DNA from: Endozoicomonas sp. SCSIO W0465
GTDB lineage: Bacteria; Pseudomonadota; Gammaproteobacteria; Pseudomonadales; Endozoicomonadaceae
Assembly (NCBI RefSeq): GCF_023716865.1
Contig: NZ_CP092417.1
Location: forward strand, 2,024,001 to 2,088,000
Length of the DNA stretch: 64,000 nucleotides
Direction of reading: 5' to 3'
Below are positions 45,610 to 55,214 of this stretch, one piece after another. Positions within the stretch are counted from its first letter, which is position 1; the number at the start of each line of letters is the position of its first letter. The translations under genes and the position numbers were made by a program. The notes beneath the pieces are model-generated. The model did no database searches, was not told the DNA's origin, and saw only the letters and a list, made by a program, of their open reading frames with translations.

Positions 45610-46311
45610 CCGGATCTGGCAGCATGAGAAAGAGCCACTGCCTGGTAGGGTTTTCGGGGGCTCCATGCGAGTAGGTTATGTGTGGCGGGATCGGTATGCA
45701 TTCCCACGGGGGACCGTGGGAACGAGGCCATCGGGTTGACTGCCCCGGGAGAACACACCTCGTTCCCACGCTCCGCGTGGGAATGCATACCGGATCTGGC
45801 AGCATGAGAAAGAGCCACTGCCTGGTAGGGTTTTCGGGGGCTCCATGCGAGTAGGGTATGTGTGGCGGGATCGGTATGCATTCCCACGGGGGACCGTGGG
45901 AACGAGTCCAGACACCACTTGTTCCCACGCTCTGGAGGGGAGCGAAAACCCTCCGGACACCTCGTTCCCACGCTCCGCGTGGGAATGCATACCGGATCTG
46001 GCAGCATGAGAAAGAGCCACTACCTGTTAGGGTTTTCGGGGGCTCCATACGAGTAGGGTATGTGTGGCGGGATCGGTATGCATTCCCACGGGGGACCGTG
46101 GGAACGAGTCCAGACACCACTTGTTCCCACGCTCCGGAGGGGAGCGAAAACCCTCCGGACACCTCGTTCCCACGCTCCGCGTGGGAATGCATACCGGATC
46201 TGGCAGCATGCGAAAAGAGCCACTGCCTGGTAGGGTTTTCGGGGGCTCCATGCGAGTAGGGTATGTGTGGCGGGATCGGTATGCATTCCCACGGGGGACC
46301 GTGGGAACGAG
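45610..46311. repeat. Array of four composite REP units (type A core) between flgK and flgL
   Basis: Cores beginning CCGGATCTGGCAGCATG lie at 45610, 45790, 45992 and 46194, giving periods of 180, 202 and 202 bp. Each core is flanked by CGTTCCCACGC/GCGTGGGAATGCAT palindromes in opposite orientation. The 30 bp just before flgL (GGCCATCGGGTTGACTGCCC and on) also occurs after the first unit at about 45731, so the array grew by duplication that included the flgL leader. The sequence translates as long open frames, but these are by-products of the repeats. Confidence 0.93.
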
Positions 46312-46345
46312 GCCATCGGGTTGACTGCCCCGGGAGAACATCAAC

Positions 46346-47272
46346 ATGCGGGTAAGTACAGCACAACAGCAGGCCATGATTTTGCAGGATGTGCAGAACA
46401 TCAGTCAGCGCCAGCTGGAAGGCTGGAACCAGGTCGCTACCGGCAAACAGATTACCCAACCGGCACAGGCACCGGGCAACTGGACGCAACTGCAGAGTGT
46501 CAACAGGGAGATCAGCCAGACGAACCACTATCTGAATACCATTACTGCCCTGACGTCCCAGTTGCAACTGGAAGATACCCTGTTGCAGAGTTACACCGGC
46601 TATCTGCAGGATATCCGCTCACTGGTGCTGCAGGCCAACAACCCCGCGCTGGCTGCGGTGGACCTCGCTACCCTCGGGCAGGAGGTGATGCAGTGGCGCA
46701 ACGCCATAATCGGGCTGTTAAACACCCGTGATGCCGAAGGTTATTACCTGTTTGCCGGTTCCCAGACCAGCACGCCGCCGGTGACGGTCACTACCGCCAG
46801 TGATGGCAGTGAATCGTTTGTTTTTAATACCAATAACGACATTCGGCAAATAACAGTTGCCTCTGATATAACAATGTCGTCTACGGACAGTGCGGATGCT
46901 TTGTGCTTTACTGTGAACGACGGTGAATCAGGTTTTAATGCAATCCTCATGCTGAGTCAGATAGAGCAGACACTTCAGGCTCCACCCACCAACCTGTCAA
47001 CGCTGATTGCCGGTTACCTGGAACAGCTTGACCAGGCACAAAATCAGGCTGACAGCGTTCATGCCGCGCTGGGAACCCGGATGAAAGCACTGGAAGGCAT
47101 TCGCAGTGATCATCAAGAGGCCGGGTTGTACTTTCAGGAACAGGTGGCTCAGTTGGACGATCTGGATTACGCCAACGCGATCAGCAATCTGACCCGGCAG
47201 AAAGTACAGTATGAGGCCGCCCTCAAAGGGCTTTCTGAGGTAGAGAATCTGTCGTTGTTTAAATATCTCTAG
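46346..47272 (+). CDS. flgL: Hook-filament junction protein FlgL
   Basis: 308 residues. It starts MRVSTAQQQAMILQDVQNIS, has the FlgL/flagellin N-terminal helix pattern (GKQITQPAQAPGNWTQLQSV) and ends LDDLDYANAISNLTRQKVQYEAALKGLSEVENLSLF. It is separated from flgK by 4.3 kb of intron and repeats, and followed by the flagellin gene after 9 bp. Confidence 0.94.
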   Translation: MRVSTAQQQAMILQDVQNISQRQLEGWNQVATGKQITQPAQAPGNWTQLQSVNREISQTNHYLNTITALTSQLQLEDTLLQSYTGYLQDIRSLVLQANNPALAAVDLATLGQEVMQWRNAIIGLLNTRDAEGYYLFAGSQTSTPPVTVTTASDGSESFVFNTNNDIRQITVASDITMSSTDSADALCFTVNDGESGFNAILMLSQIEQTLQAPPTNLSTLIAGYLEQLDQAQNQADSVHAALGTRMKALEGIRSDHQEAGLYFQEQVAQLDDLDYANAISNLTRQKVQYEAALKGLSEVENLSLFKYL

Positions 47273-47281
47273 GAGCGTTTT

Positions 47282-48883
47282 ATGGCCATCACTATCAACA
47301 CCAATATTCCATCACTGCAAGCCCAGATGAGCCTGGAGCGGGCTCAAAACGGTCTTGATACGGCGATGCAAAGGCTCTCGACCGGTTATCGCATCAACAG
47401 TGCCGCTGATGACGCTGCCGGCTTACAAATCAGCAACCGGATGACCTCCCAGATCAACGGCCTGACGGTGGCGGCACGCAACGCCAACGACGGCATTTCC
47501 ATCGCCCAGACCGCCGAAGGCGCCATGAGTGAAACCACCTCGCTGCTTCAGCGCATGCGGGATCTGGCAGTGCAGTCCGCCAGCGACAGTAATAGTCCCG
47601 AAGACCGGCTTTCGCTTAATGAAGAGGTGGTGCAGCTGGTTGCCGAGCTGAATCGTATAGCCCAGACCACCACGTTTGCCGGGCAAAGCCTGCTGAACGG
47701 AACCTTCGTGACCAAAAATATTCAGGTGGGTGCCTATGCCAATGAAGTAATCCCCGTTTCAGTTAACAGCGCTATTGGCAGCGATCTGGGGCTGGTAGGC
47801 ACTGAGCTGACCTTCACTGGTTTCTCCCTTGGCGTACCGGCTGCTGCAGATGCAGGGGTTGCTGCACAAAACCTGACTGTCGGCGTTAATGGCAAGGAGA
47901 CAATCGTACCTATTCTGGCCGGGGCCAGCGCCAGCGATATTGTTACTGCCGTATCAGAAGATGTACCCGAACTTTCCGGTCTGTCAAAAACAACAGCGGT
48001 TGTCGATTTTACCGACACTAAAGTTGAAGCAGGGGACACCATCAGCCTGACGGTAAACGACACGACAGTGACTTCGGTTAACACTGCAGCAGAGATTGCA
48101 GACGCAGTGACTAGTCTCGCCACACAATTGCAGGCGAACAATATCGAAGCCACCGCCTCAGGCTCCAGTATTACCGTGACTGATCCCAGTGGGGCCAACA
48201 TGGTGCTTACTGTATTTGCTGGTGCCCCACCGGCAGATGGGGAGCAAGGATTCTTAGCGGTTGCATCGTCTACATCTTCTCCATCTACGGCTGGCACAGC
48301 CTCTGAAACACCGTCCTCGACCCCAACCGCCAAAAGTGGGTGCAATTTTACAGTAGCTGCAACGGTAATGACTCAACAATACGACGGCACTACACCGGTA
48401 CCCGGTGACCCTGTCACCATGACGGTGAACACCCCGCTGACAGCAACCGGCGCCATTCAGTGGATCGGGATAGACTCCTCCGCTTCGTACACCCTCAACA
48501 GTACTGGCAACCTGATAACGCCAGCATCCAGTACGCCTGTTTCCGCACAACAGGGAAGCGCTGTGGATATGTCCGTTGATACGCTGGATATTAGTACCTA
48601 CAACGGAGCCCAGCAGGGCATCCAGATTATTGACGAGGCTATCGCTAATATTGATGCCAACCGGGCCACACTGGGTGCCGTTCAGAACCGCTTCCAGCAC
48701 ACCATATACAACCTGCAGAATGTCCGGGAGAATATGATGGCCTCCCGCAGCCGGATTGAAGATACCGACTACGCCTCGGAAATGGCCCAACTGACCCGTG
48801 AGCAAGTGCTGAAACAGGCCAGCATCTCCAGCCTGAACCGGGCCAACATTATGCAGCAGGATGTCCTGACACTATTGAACTAA
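47282..48883 (+). CDS. fliC: Flagellin (lateral-type, LafA-like)
   Basis: Filament subunit, 533 residues, the only flagellin in the window. N-terminal D0/D1: MAITINTNIPSLQAQMSLERAQN, RLSTGYRINSAADDAAGLQISNRM, LLQRMRDLAVQSASDSN. C-terminal: ANRATLGAVQNRFQHTIYNLQNV and EMAQLTREQVLKQASISSLNRAN. A variable centre of about 270 residues is rich in Thr, Val and Ala. It is only 9 bp downstream of flgL, so no room exists for the usual sigma-28 promoter directly before it. Upstream promoters must lie inside flgL or further back. Confidence 0.95.
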   Translation: MAITINTNIPSLQAQMSLERAQNGLDTAMQRLSTGYRINSAADDAAGLQISNRMTSQINGLTVAARNANDGISIAQTAEGAMSETTSLLQRMRDLAVQSASDSNSPEDRLSLNEEVVQLVAELNRIAQTTTFAGQSLLNGTFVTKNIQVGAYANEVIPVSVNSAIGSDLGLVGTELTFTGFSLGVPAAADAGVAAQNLTVGVNGKETIVPILAGASASDIVTAVSEDVPELSGLSKTTAVVDFTDTKVEAGDTISLTVNDTTVTSVNTAAEIADAVTSLATQLQANNIEATASGSSITVTDPSGANMVLTVFAGAPPADGEQGFLAVASSTSSPSTAGTASETPSSTPTAKSGCNFTVAATVMTQQYDGTTPVPGDPVTMTVNTPLTATGAIQWIGIDSSASYTLNSTGNLITPASSTPVSAQQGSAVDMSVDTLDISTYNGAQQGIQIIDEAIANIDANRATLGAVQNRFQHTIYNLQNVRENMMASRSRIEDTDYASEMAQLTREQVLKQASISSLNRANIMQQDVLTLLN

Positions 48884-48906
48884 TGGTTGAACTAATGGTT
48901 CATTGA

Positions 48907-50259
48907 ATGAACACTGTAGCGCCGCTCCAGGGCAGTTTTGATATCGGCACGGTGGTGGATGCCGTTGTCAATGCTGAAATGAGTCCCTCGGAAAATGCCC
49001 TGAAACGGCGGGAAGATCAGCTGTCCCGGGAGCAGGATTTGATGGTATCGGTCTATCAGGCCGTCAATAATCTGCAGCACTCCGCCCGGGCACTGGTTCA
49101 GGAAGCCAGCCTTAACAGCAGCAATGGTAACGGTAACGGCAATGGACACACGCTTGGCCGCTGGGTTGCGGTTTCCAGTGAGTCCGACCGGGTTGGCGTC
49201 AGCGTCAGAGGTCGCCCTGATCCCGGCAGTTATCAGCTGTCGGTCCACCAGCTGGCCTCACCGCAAATTCTGGTCAGCCCGCCGTTTGCCAGAGACACTA
49301 CCCTGAAAGAAGCCGGTACGCTGGATATGGCGCTGAATGGTGGTCGCTGGAAGGTTAATATTGTTGCCAACAGTACCCTGGCAACCCTCGCCCGATCCAT
49401 TCAGCTGAGCACCCAGGGGAAAATCCGGGCAACGGTCATTAATGGCAAAGAGGGGCAACAGCTGCTGCTGACCGGCGCAGAAAAAGGGGCGGACCTGCGT
49501 ATGGCGCTCAATGGCACCGGCAGCGGAGCCTGGCTGGCAGAGGTTATGTCAGAGCAGGTGGCTCCGTCTGATGCATTGATTACTATCAACGGTGTCACCC
49601 TCTATTTGCCCGGCAACGTCAACCAGCAGGCCATTAACGGGCTCAGCCTGACCCTGAAGCAGGCCGATCCTGACCGGCAGTTATACATTGAGGTCAGCCA
49701 GGATGTTGAGGCACTGGTCAGTGCCATGTCAGCTTTTATCAATAACTGCAATAGCCTGTTGCAAACCAGTGATCCCAGGGACAGCAAAGGTCTGCAGATC
49801 GATGCCGGATCACCCGCCTCCCTCAGGGGAATCTCCGGCCAGTTACGAAAACTGGTCAACGCCACGCCCACAGATGCCGGATTAAGCCATTCAGAGCAGA
49901 TCACCAGTTTGCTGGATCTTGGGGTCAGTACTGAGCGCAACGGTTTATGGTCGCTGGATGAAACCTGGTTTCGCCATCAGCTCACTGCCATGCCCTACCA
50001 GGTGCTGCAGTTTCTGTCGGACCGGGAAAAGCCGGTGCTGGCGCTGGCCCAGAAAATGGACACCCTGTTGTCTGGCAATGGCCCGTTACTATCGAGAATC
50101 AGTTATCTGTCCCATGACTTGCAGCGGCTGGCTTCAGACCAGTATGCACTGGAGAGAAAACGACAATTGCTCCACCAGCGCACCAATCAACAGTTTTTAA
50201 CCATGGAGCAAACGGTACAGCGTATGAACCGGAACCGGACCTATGTTGACACTATGTAA
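48907..50259 (+). CDS. fliD: Flagellar filament cap protein FliD
   Basis: 450 residues. N-terminal helix region (FDIGTVVDAVVNAEMSPSENALKRREDQLSREQD) and C-terminal region (LDLGVSTERNGLWSLDETWF) are typical of FliD. A short NGNGNGNG run lies near residue 75. It follows fliC by 23 bp and is the last gene before the IS110 insertion. Confidence 0.92.
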   Translation: MNTVAPLQGSFDIGTVVDAVVNAEMSPSENALKRREDQLSREQDLMVSVYQAVNNLQHSARALVQEASLNSSNGNGNGNGHTLGRWVAVSSESDRVGVSVRGRPDPGSYQLSVHQLASPQILVSPPFARDTTLKEAGTLDMALNGGRWKVNIVANSTLATLARSIQLSTQGKIRATVINGKEGQQLLLTGAEKGADLRMALNGTGSGAWLAEVMSEQVAPSDALITINGVTLYLPGNVNQQAINGLSLTLKQADPDRQLYIEVSQDVEALVSAMSAFINNCNSLLQTSDPRDSKGLQIDAGSPASLRGISGQLRKLVNATPTDAGLSHSEQITSLLDLGVSTERNGLWSLDETWFRHQLTAMPYQVLQFLSDREKPVLALAQKMDTLLSGNGPLLSRISYLSHDLQRLASDQYALERKRQLLHQRTNQQFLTMEQTVQRMNRNRTYVDTM

Positions 50260-50595
50260 CCTTTGCGATTTGACGTTCATTACAGGCAACAAGACTAAGG
50301 AATTGTCCCTGAATTATTTCCCTGTTTCCGTTCACCCTGAGCTTGTCGAAGGGTGGTGCCAGCGGCTTCGACAAGCTTGTATGTTTAACCTGTCTCTGAT
50401 TACTTGTATAAGTACAGAGACGGGGTGAGGGGCATCGACTGCTTACTGCCTTCAGGACAGACTGACTGAGAAGTCCCCACCCACAAGCATGAGCGACGAT
50501 TAGGAGCGTTACTGCCCTGCAGCAGACAATTTTCGCAAGCTAACGCCAGCCTGTGGTCACCCCATCCGCATAAAGATTACATCAGGGACTGTACT
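50260..50595. other. Non-coding gap with REP motif and IS110 left region
   Basis: 50328-50382 carries CGTTCACCCTGAGCTTGTCG and the partner CTTCGACAAGCTT, which stops short of the usual continuation (CTCAGGATGAACGG). The rest to 50595 is probably the non-coding left part of the IS110, where elements of this group encode the bridge RNA. Several short dyads are visible (for example GGGGTGAGGGGC and CCCCACCC). No frame is credible. Confidence 0.45.
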
Positions 50596-51555
50596 ATGGA
50601 AATGGTAACTAACTTCGTTGGTGTGGATGTGGCTTCTCGATGGTTAGACATTTGTCTGCACAATGGTTCTGTTGAACGCATTGACAACTCACTCACCGCA
50701 ATTACAGAGTGGGTCGCTTCTTTGCCTCGGGCAACAGCTATTGCCATGGAAGCAACGGGTCGTTACCACTCATTACTGGCTTCTGTTGCATTCCAGCATG
50801 GTCATACCGTTTATGTACTTAACCCAAGGGCTGTGTATCATTACGCAGCCGGAATAGGTCGTCGGCAAAAGAGCGATAAGGCAGATGCTGCAATTATTCG
50901 ACGTTATCTGAGCAATGAACATGACAGTCTAAAGCCCTGGAGGCCAGCCACAGCCAACCAGGAACTGATTAAAATGCTAACGAACCATCGTGCGTCAGTA
51001 GTCAGGCATCGTCAGGCTATTTCAATGACGTGTAAGTCAATGCCTGTTGAGCTAACAATGCTCAATGATGCCCTGGAGGCCCTGAAAAAATTGATCGATG
51101 AGCTGGAAAAAAAGATCATGGAAACCATGAAAAACGAAGATCCGGAGCAACAGGAAGGCTTTAAGGCGATGAAGAGTATTCCGGGCTTTGGTGCATTGAG
51201 TTCGGCCTTTTTTTCCAACGAAATGGCCAGAGGAGACTTCAAATCTGGAGATCAATTCATTGCCTTTTTTGGACTTGATCTGCAGTTTAAAGACTCTGGC
51301 ACGAAACGCGGTCGCCGCAGACTGAGCAAGCAAGGTTCAAGCGAAGGTCGCCGTTTGTTGTACAACGTAGCGATGTCAGCTTGCCGTGGCGCATTTAAAC
51401 CAATGTATGAGCACTACACGTCCAGAATGAGTTGTACTCAGGCTTTGGTGGCGGTGATGCGCAAACTGCTGCGAATTGCGTTCAGCGTATGGCGTAGTAA
51501 GAAAGCATTTGATATGGCTATGTATCGTTCCCCTGTAATGCAAAGTGCTTTATAG
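50596..51555 (+). CDS. IS110-family transposase
   Basis: 319 residues. N-terminal RuvC-like DEDD domain: NFVGVDVASRWLDICLHN (first Asp), AIAMEATGRYHSLLA (Glu) and RRQKSDKADAAIIRRY (Asp pair). C-terminal Transposase_20 domain: KSIPGFGALSSAFFSNEM, with the catalytic serine region RRRLSKQGSSEGRRLLYNVAMSA. Intact frame. Elements of this family lack inverted ends, so I do not give exact borders. It lies between fliD and fliS and may be polar on the chaperone, hook-length and stator genes. Confidence 0.94.
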   Translation: MEMVTNFVGVDVASRWLDICLHNGSVERIDNSLTAITEWVASLPRATAIAMEATGRYHSLLASVAFQHGHTVYVLNPRAVYHYAAGIGRRQKSDKADAAIIRRYLSNEHDSLKPWRPATANQELIKMLTNHRASVVRHRQAISMTCKSMPVELTMLNDALEALKKLIDELEKKIMETMKNEDPEQQEGFKAMKSIPGFGALSSAFFSNEMARGDFKSGDQFIAFFGLDLQFKDSGTKRGRRRLSKQGSSEGRRLLYNVAMSACRGAFKPMYEHYTSRMSCTQALVAVMRKLLRIAFSVWRSKKAFDMAMYRSPVMQSAL

Positions 51556-51970
51556 GCTTATCACTGGGCCATCAAGGACCTGAGATAATGCAGGGAGGAC
51601 CTTGAAACTGCTAACGGCTAGGGTTCTTGGCAGTGGTTTCGTTTTGTTTAAAGTTTCAACAAGGCTCTAAAATTTCCACTGATAATTGTTGAAAATTATG
51701 TTGACAAGAAACATAGAGCCTCGGGACGGATGAACACAGGGAAGTCAGGAGCAGTCCTGAAATGATTTTCACATTTCTGAATATCAAAACTACGTTCGTC
51801 CTGAGCCTGTCGAAGGACCCATAGGGCCTAAAGGCGTGAACTCCGGCCTCATGTATTGTGCCAATCACCCTTCGACAAGCTCAGGATGAACGGAAATCGA
51901 GTTCAAAATGTGGAAATTATTTCAGAACAATTCCTAAAGGCTGCAACACTATAGACAACAGAGAGCGTTT
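51556..51970. repeat. Gap after IS110, with an intact REP-like dyad
   Basis: The pair CGTTCGTCCTGAGCCTGTCG (from 51792) and CCCTTCGACAAGCTCAGGAT, ending GAACGG (to about 51893), brackets about 50 bp. The remaining sequence, including the IS110 right end near 51556-51640, has no gene. A 40-bp gap then leads to fliS. Confidence 0.7.
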
Positions 51971-52402
51971 ATGAAGTCTCCAGCCACTGAGTACACCCGG
52001 CGTCAGTACGGGCATATCGCCCGGAAAGACAGTGCTTTTCAACAGACGGCGTTGTTGTACCAATTATTCCTGGATGACCTGGACCGCTGCCACTGCCATA
52101 TCCACAATAATGACAGTGCTGCCCGGGGCGAGCGGATTCATCACGCCCTGTCTATTTTGATGGTATTAAGAAACCAGGCCCTTGCCATGTTCGATGATCA
52201 GCAGGGGCAATCCTCATCTACCAATGAACTGCCAGCCCGATTGCTTGAATTGTATGACCACTGCCTTGCATGCCTGACAGCGGTCATTGTTGATAATGAT
52301 CTTGCTCCCCTGAACACCGCCAGATCGATGATTGATACCGTCAAAGGTGCCTGGGATGAGTTGGCCATACAGCAGGGGCAGGGGGATATCAGTCAAGGGT
52401 AA
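51971..52402 (+). CDS. fliS: Flagellin export chaperone FliS
   Basis: 143 residues, helical, with the FliS pattern around TALLYQLFLDDLDRCH and RIHHALSILMVLRNQ. FliS binds the flagellin C-terminus before export. It follows the IS110 by about 415 bp and may need a new promoter. fliT, usually next, is not found. Confidence 0.85.
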   Translation: MKSPATEYTRRQYGHIARKDSAFQQTALLYQLFLDDLDRCHCHIHNNDSAARGERIHHALSILMVLRNQALAMFDDQQGQSSSTNELPARLLELYDHCLACLTAVIVDNDLAPLNTARSMIDTVKGAWDELAIQQGQGDISQG

Positions 52403-52520
52403 TCATTGGTACTACTCAAACAGCGATCAACTGAAATTTTACAGTACTTCGAATCATGTGAATTATGAATAGTGCGATGAATGTCGCTGAATGTTCATCC
52501 TGAACTGAGAGCTATCTCTT

Positions 52521-53729
52521 ATGACTATTGAGACAGTTGGCACAGAGGCGGACAGTGTGATCAATGCACTTCCGGTCTCGTTTATCCGGGAGGGGATAAC
52601 CGGGCAACTGCCGGTACAGGGTGAACGCCCGGAGGATGAGTTTCAGGCCATTGTGCAGCAGATGATCGAGCTCTCTGGTCTGATCAATCCTCAGTTTGCT
52701 TCGGATTCGTCTTCCGCTGCTGACTTGCCATCGACGATCAATAGCAGCACAACGGCTTTTGCGGTCACCGGGGGACAGCAAGACATTCCGACAATAGAGT
52801 GGCTTACGTCCGCCGGGGCAGCGATTCCGGCGGCTTACTCCCAACCCGGATGGAATTCAGGTTTACAACAGGTTCTGCCTGAACAACCGGACCAACGGCA
52901 AGCGTCGCCCGTATCGCTGACGATCAAGCCTGCCCCTGTGGGGGCAGAGGCAACCCATACCGGTCAGGTGGTGTTACCTGGCGTTCAGCAAGCCATGGAG
53001 CCTGGATCACTTCAGCAGTCTACACAGGGTTCTCTGCAACCCTTACCAAAGGGGATACTACCGAATCAGGAGACTGTTGCCCCAGAGTCAACGGTAGAGT
53101 TGCCACCACCTGCTCACCAGGAAAGCCAGACACCGACCCCGCCAGCAACAACCGATGTATCGGATACATCTTTCAACCGATTGGAACCGGCCATAGCCCG
53201 TCAACCATCATCCGTGAGTCAACCCAACGGATTGACCGCAGCTGACCCGGTGAAAAACTGTTTGATGTTTGGCGGAGATCGTCATGCCCGGGCCGTTGCC
53301 GAGTTTCCCGGACTGGGTGCAGTGCAGGTGGTTATGACCCGCAATAACAGTGAGGTCACGGTGAATCTTCAGGCCAGTAAACAGTCTATGCCAACCCTGG
53401 AAAGCTGTTCCTCTGTGTTGCACCAACTGGTCAGCGACAGCATTCAGCAGCTGCACATTCACGGTAATTCAGTGCTTAAAGAAGCGCCCGTTGGTTCTTC
53501 AGCAGCGGAGTCCGGACTGAAAATAGCCCTCTCATTAACCACGCCTGATCATTCCGGGGCAGACAGGGGAAGGCAGTACCCTTTTGCCGGCGGGTTGCCG
53601 GGAACGTCAGACTTCTCTGACACAGACGGGAGTATTGCGGCTCTGGCTGCCCAAACCTCACAAGAATACCGGTCATCCAGTGCGCTGTCCCGTTATCCGG
53701 GTACGGCACTTATTGATTTGCTTATTTAG
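52521..53729 (+). CDS. fliK: Hook-length control protein FliK (LafE-like)
   Basis: 402 residues. A long Pro/Gln/Ser-rich N-terminal ruler (residues about 60-240) is followed by the C-terminal switch domain: AEFPGLGAVQVVMTRNNSEVTVNLQAS, then SVLHQLVSDSIQQLHIHG. The tail after about residue 340 is low in complexity. The pattern and the position before fliL agree with lateral FliK. Confidence 0.83.
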   Translation: MTIETVGTEADSVINALPVSFIREGITGQLPVQGERPEDEFQAIVQQMIELSGLINPQFASDSSSAADLPSTINSSTTAFAVTGGQQDIPTIEWLTSAGAAIPAAYSQPGWNSGLQQVLPEQPDQRQASPVSLTIKPAPVGAEATHTGQVVLPGVQQAMEPGSLQQSTQGSLQPLPKGILPNQETVAPESTVELPPPAHQESQTPTPPATTDVSDTSFNRLEPAIARQPSSVSQPNGLTAADPVKNCLMFGGDRHARAVAEFPGLGAVQVVMTRNNSEVTVNLQASKQSMPTLESCSSVLHQLVSDSIQQLHIHGNSVLKEAPVGSSAAESGLKIALSLTTPDHSGADRGRQYPFAGGLPGTSDFSDTDGSIAALAAQTSQEYRSSSALSRYPGTALIDLLI

Positions 53730-53766
53730 CCCTTCTTTTCCGGAGATGGTTTAACAGCGCTTTCCT

Positions 53767-54294
53767 ATGAATATGAAGATTGACGACGATGATCGTATCA
53801 TCATAAAGAACAGTGTCAGCACTCAGTGGCCAGCAGTGCAGTGCGGCAAGGTTAATCTCATTGCTCTTATCCTGGCGGGTGTTGTCATACTGGCCATTGC
53901 CGGTGCTGCCTATTGGTTTTTGTTCAGGGAGGATGACGACCCGCTATCGTCAGGGTCCACCGCTGCTTTACCCTTACCTGCACACTATCTGTCGTTTAAA
54001 GATATGGTGGTCAACCTGGTTAACGATGAAACCTATGAGCTCCATTATATGCAGTTATCCGTTTCGGTCATGACCCGAAAAATCAAGTGCCTTGAACAAA
54101 TAAAAAACAATCAACCGGTCATTCTCAATGCCCTGCTTGAACAGCTGTCATCCTGGAAATTCCAGGAGGTAATGATTCCGGAAAAACGGGAGGTATTGCG
54201 CAAAAAGCTGCTGGAAACGGTTCATCAAACCACAGGGCTATCGCTGATTAAGGGGGTGGAGGATGTCTTTATCACCAATATGGTGATTCAGTAA
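53767..54294 (+). CDS. fliL: Flagellar basal-body protein FliL (LafF-like)
   Basis: 175 residues, one membrane helix (LIALILAGVVILAIAGAAYWFLF, residues about 28-50), then the periplasmic FliL domain: HYLSFKDMVVNLVND, LHYMQLSVSVMTR and the end GVEDVFITNMVIQ. FliL supports stator function. It is followed directly by motA; in lateral clusters the sigma-28 gene lafS lies in this gap, but here it is only 50 bp. Confidence 0.92.
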   Translation: MNMKIDDDDRIIIKNSVSTQWPAVQCGKVNLIALILAGVVILAIAGAAYWFLFREDDDPLSSGSTAALPLPAHYLSFKDMVVNLVNDETYELHYMQLSVSVMTRKIKCLEQIKNNQPVILNALLEQLSSWKFQEVMIPEKREVLRKKLLETVHQTTGLSLIKGVEDVFITNMVIQ

Positions 54295-54344
54295 TCACAT
54301 CAACCTGTGCTATTACCACTTAATGTCAACGTACCGGGTTTCCC

Positions 54345-55214
54345 ATGCTATTGAGAATCGCTGGCTTTGCCATCCTAATTCTGAGTGTTTTTGGTGGGTT
54401 TGTCCTGGCCGGTGGCAAGTTGCTGGCATTGTGGCAACCTCCTGAGATCCTTATCATCCTCGGTGCCGCCATCGGTGCTTTTGTGATATCCAATCCGGCC
54501 AACGTTCTGAGAATGACCCTCACTCACCTGAAGTACGTGCTGATCAAAAATAAAGAGTTCGACAAAACCTTCTTTATGGATTTGCTGGCCCTGATGTTCC
54601 GCCTGATTGAAACCCGACACCGCAAGGGGGTGAACGCCATTGAAGACGATATCGAAACACCGGAAAGCAGTGAACTGTTTCAAAGTTATCAGCGCATCAC
54701 CTCACACCCACGACTGCTCTACTTTATCACCGATAACCTGCGGATTACCGGGATGGGCAGTATGCCCGGACATGCTTTTGAGGGTTTGATGGAAAGCGAG
54801 ATAGAAACCCTTGGCGATGATCTGAAACGTCCGGGAAAAGCGCTGCACAGTATTGCTGATGCCTGCCCGGGCTTTGGTATTGTGGCTGCTGTAATGGGCA
54901 TTGTGGTGACGATGAGTGCTATGGATGGACCGGTAGAACTGATCGGCATCAAGATAGCTGCGGCACTGGTGGGTACTTTTCTGGGGGTATTGCTGTGCTA
55001 CGGTGTTTTTGGTCCTCTGGCGGCAGCGCTGGAAAGTACTGAGCAGAATGAAATGCTGGCGTTTGAATGCGTCAAAATGGCGTTGCTTGCCAGCCACTCA
55101 GGGCTGGCACCGATTACCGCCGTGGATTCCGGGCGACGCCTGCTTTATAAAGAGTTACGCCCTACCTTCCAGGAAATGGAAGATATGCTGCAATCCCTGA
55201 GGACGGCGCAGTAA
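54345..55214 (+). CDS. motA: Flagellar stator protein MotA (LafT-like)
   Basis: 289 residues with four membrane helices. The conserved proline segment ADACPGFGIVAAVMGIVVTM is present, as is the cytoplasmic loop with GHAFEGLMESEIETL. It forms the proton channel with MotB. The stop overlaps the motB start (TAATG). Confidence 0.95.
   Translation: MLLRIAGFAILILSVFGGFVLAGGKLLALWQPPEILIILGAAIGAFVISNPANVLRMTLTHLKYVLIKNKEFDKTFFMDLLALMFRLIETRHRKGVNAIEDDIETPESSELFQSYQRITSHPRLLYFITDNLRITGMGSMPGHAFEGLMESEIETLGDDLKRPGKALHSIADACPGFGIVAAVMGIVVTMSAMDGPVELIGIKIAAALVGTFLGVLLCYGVFGPLAAALESTEQNEMLAFECVKMALLASHSGLAPITAVDSGRRLLYKELRPTFQEMEDMLQSLRTAQ

Noticed and set aside
45610..46311. A regular repeat array that could be mistaken for CRISPR
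   Set aside because: The period is 180-202 bp, the repeated part is most of the unit, there are no unique spacers of 30-40 bp and no cas genes nearby.
45605..46567. A 320-residue minus-strand open frame and several overlapping frames across the flgK-flgL repeat array
   Set aside because: They consist of translated REP repeats (recurring CIPTRSVGTRCPEGF), run through the start of flgL and have no independent support.
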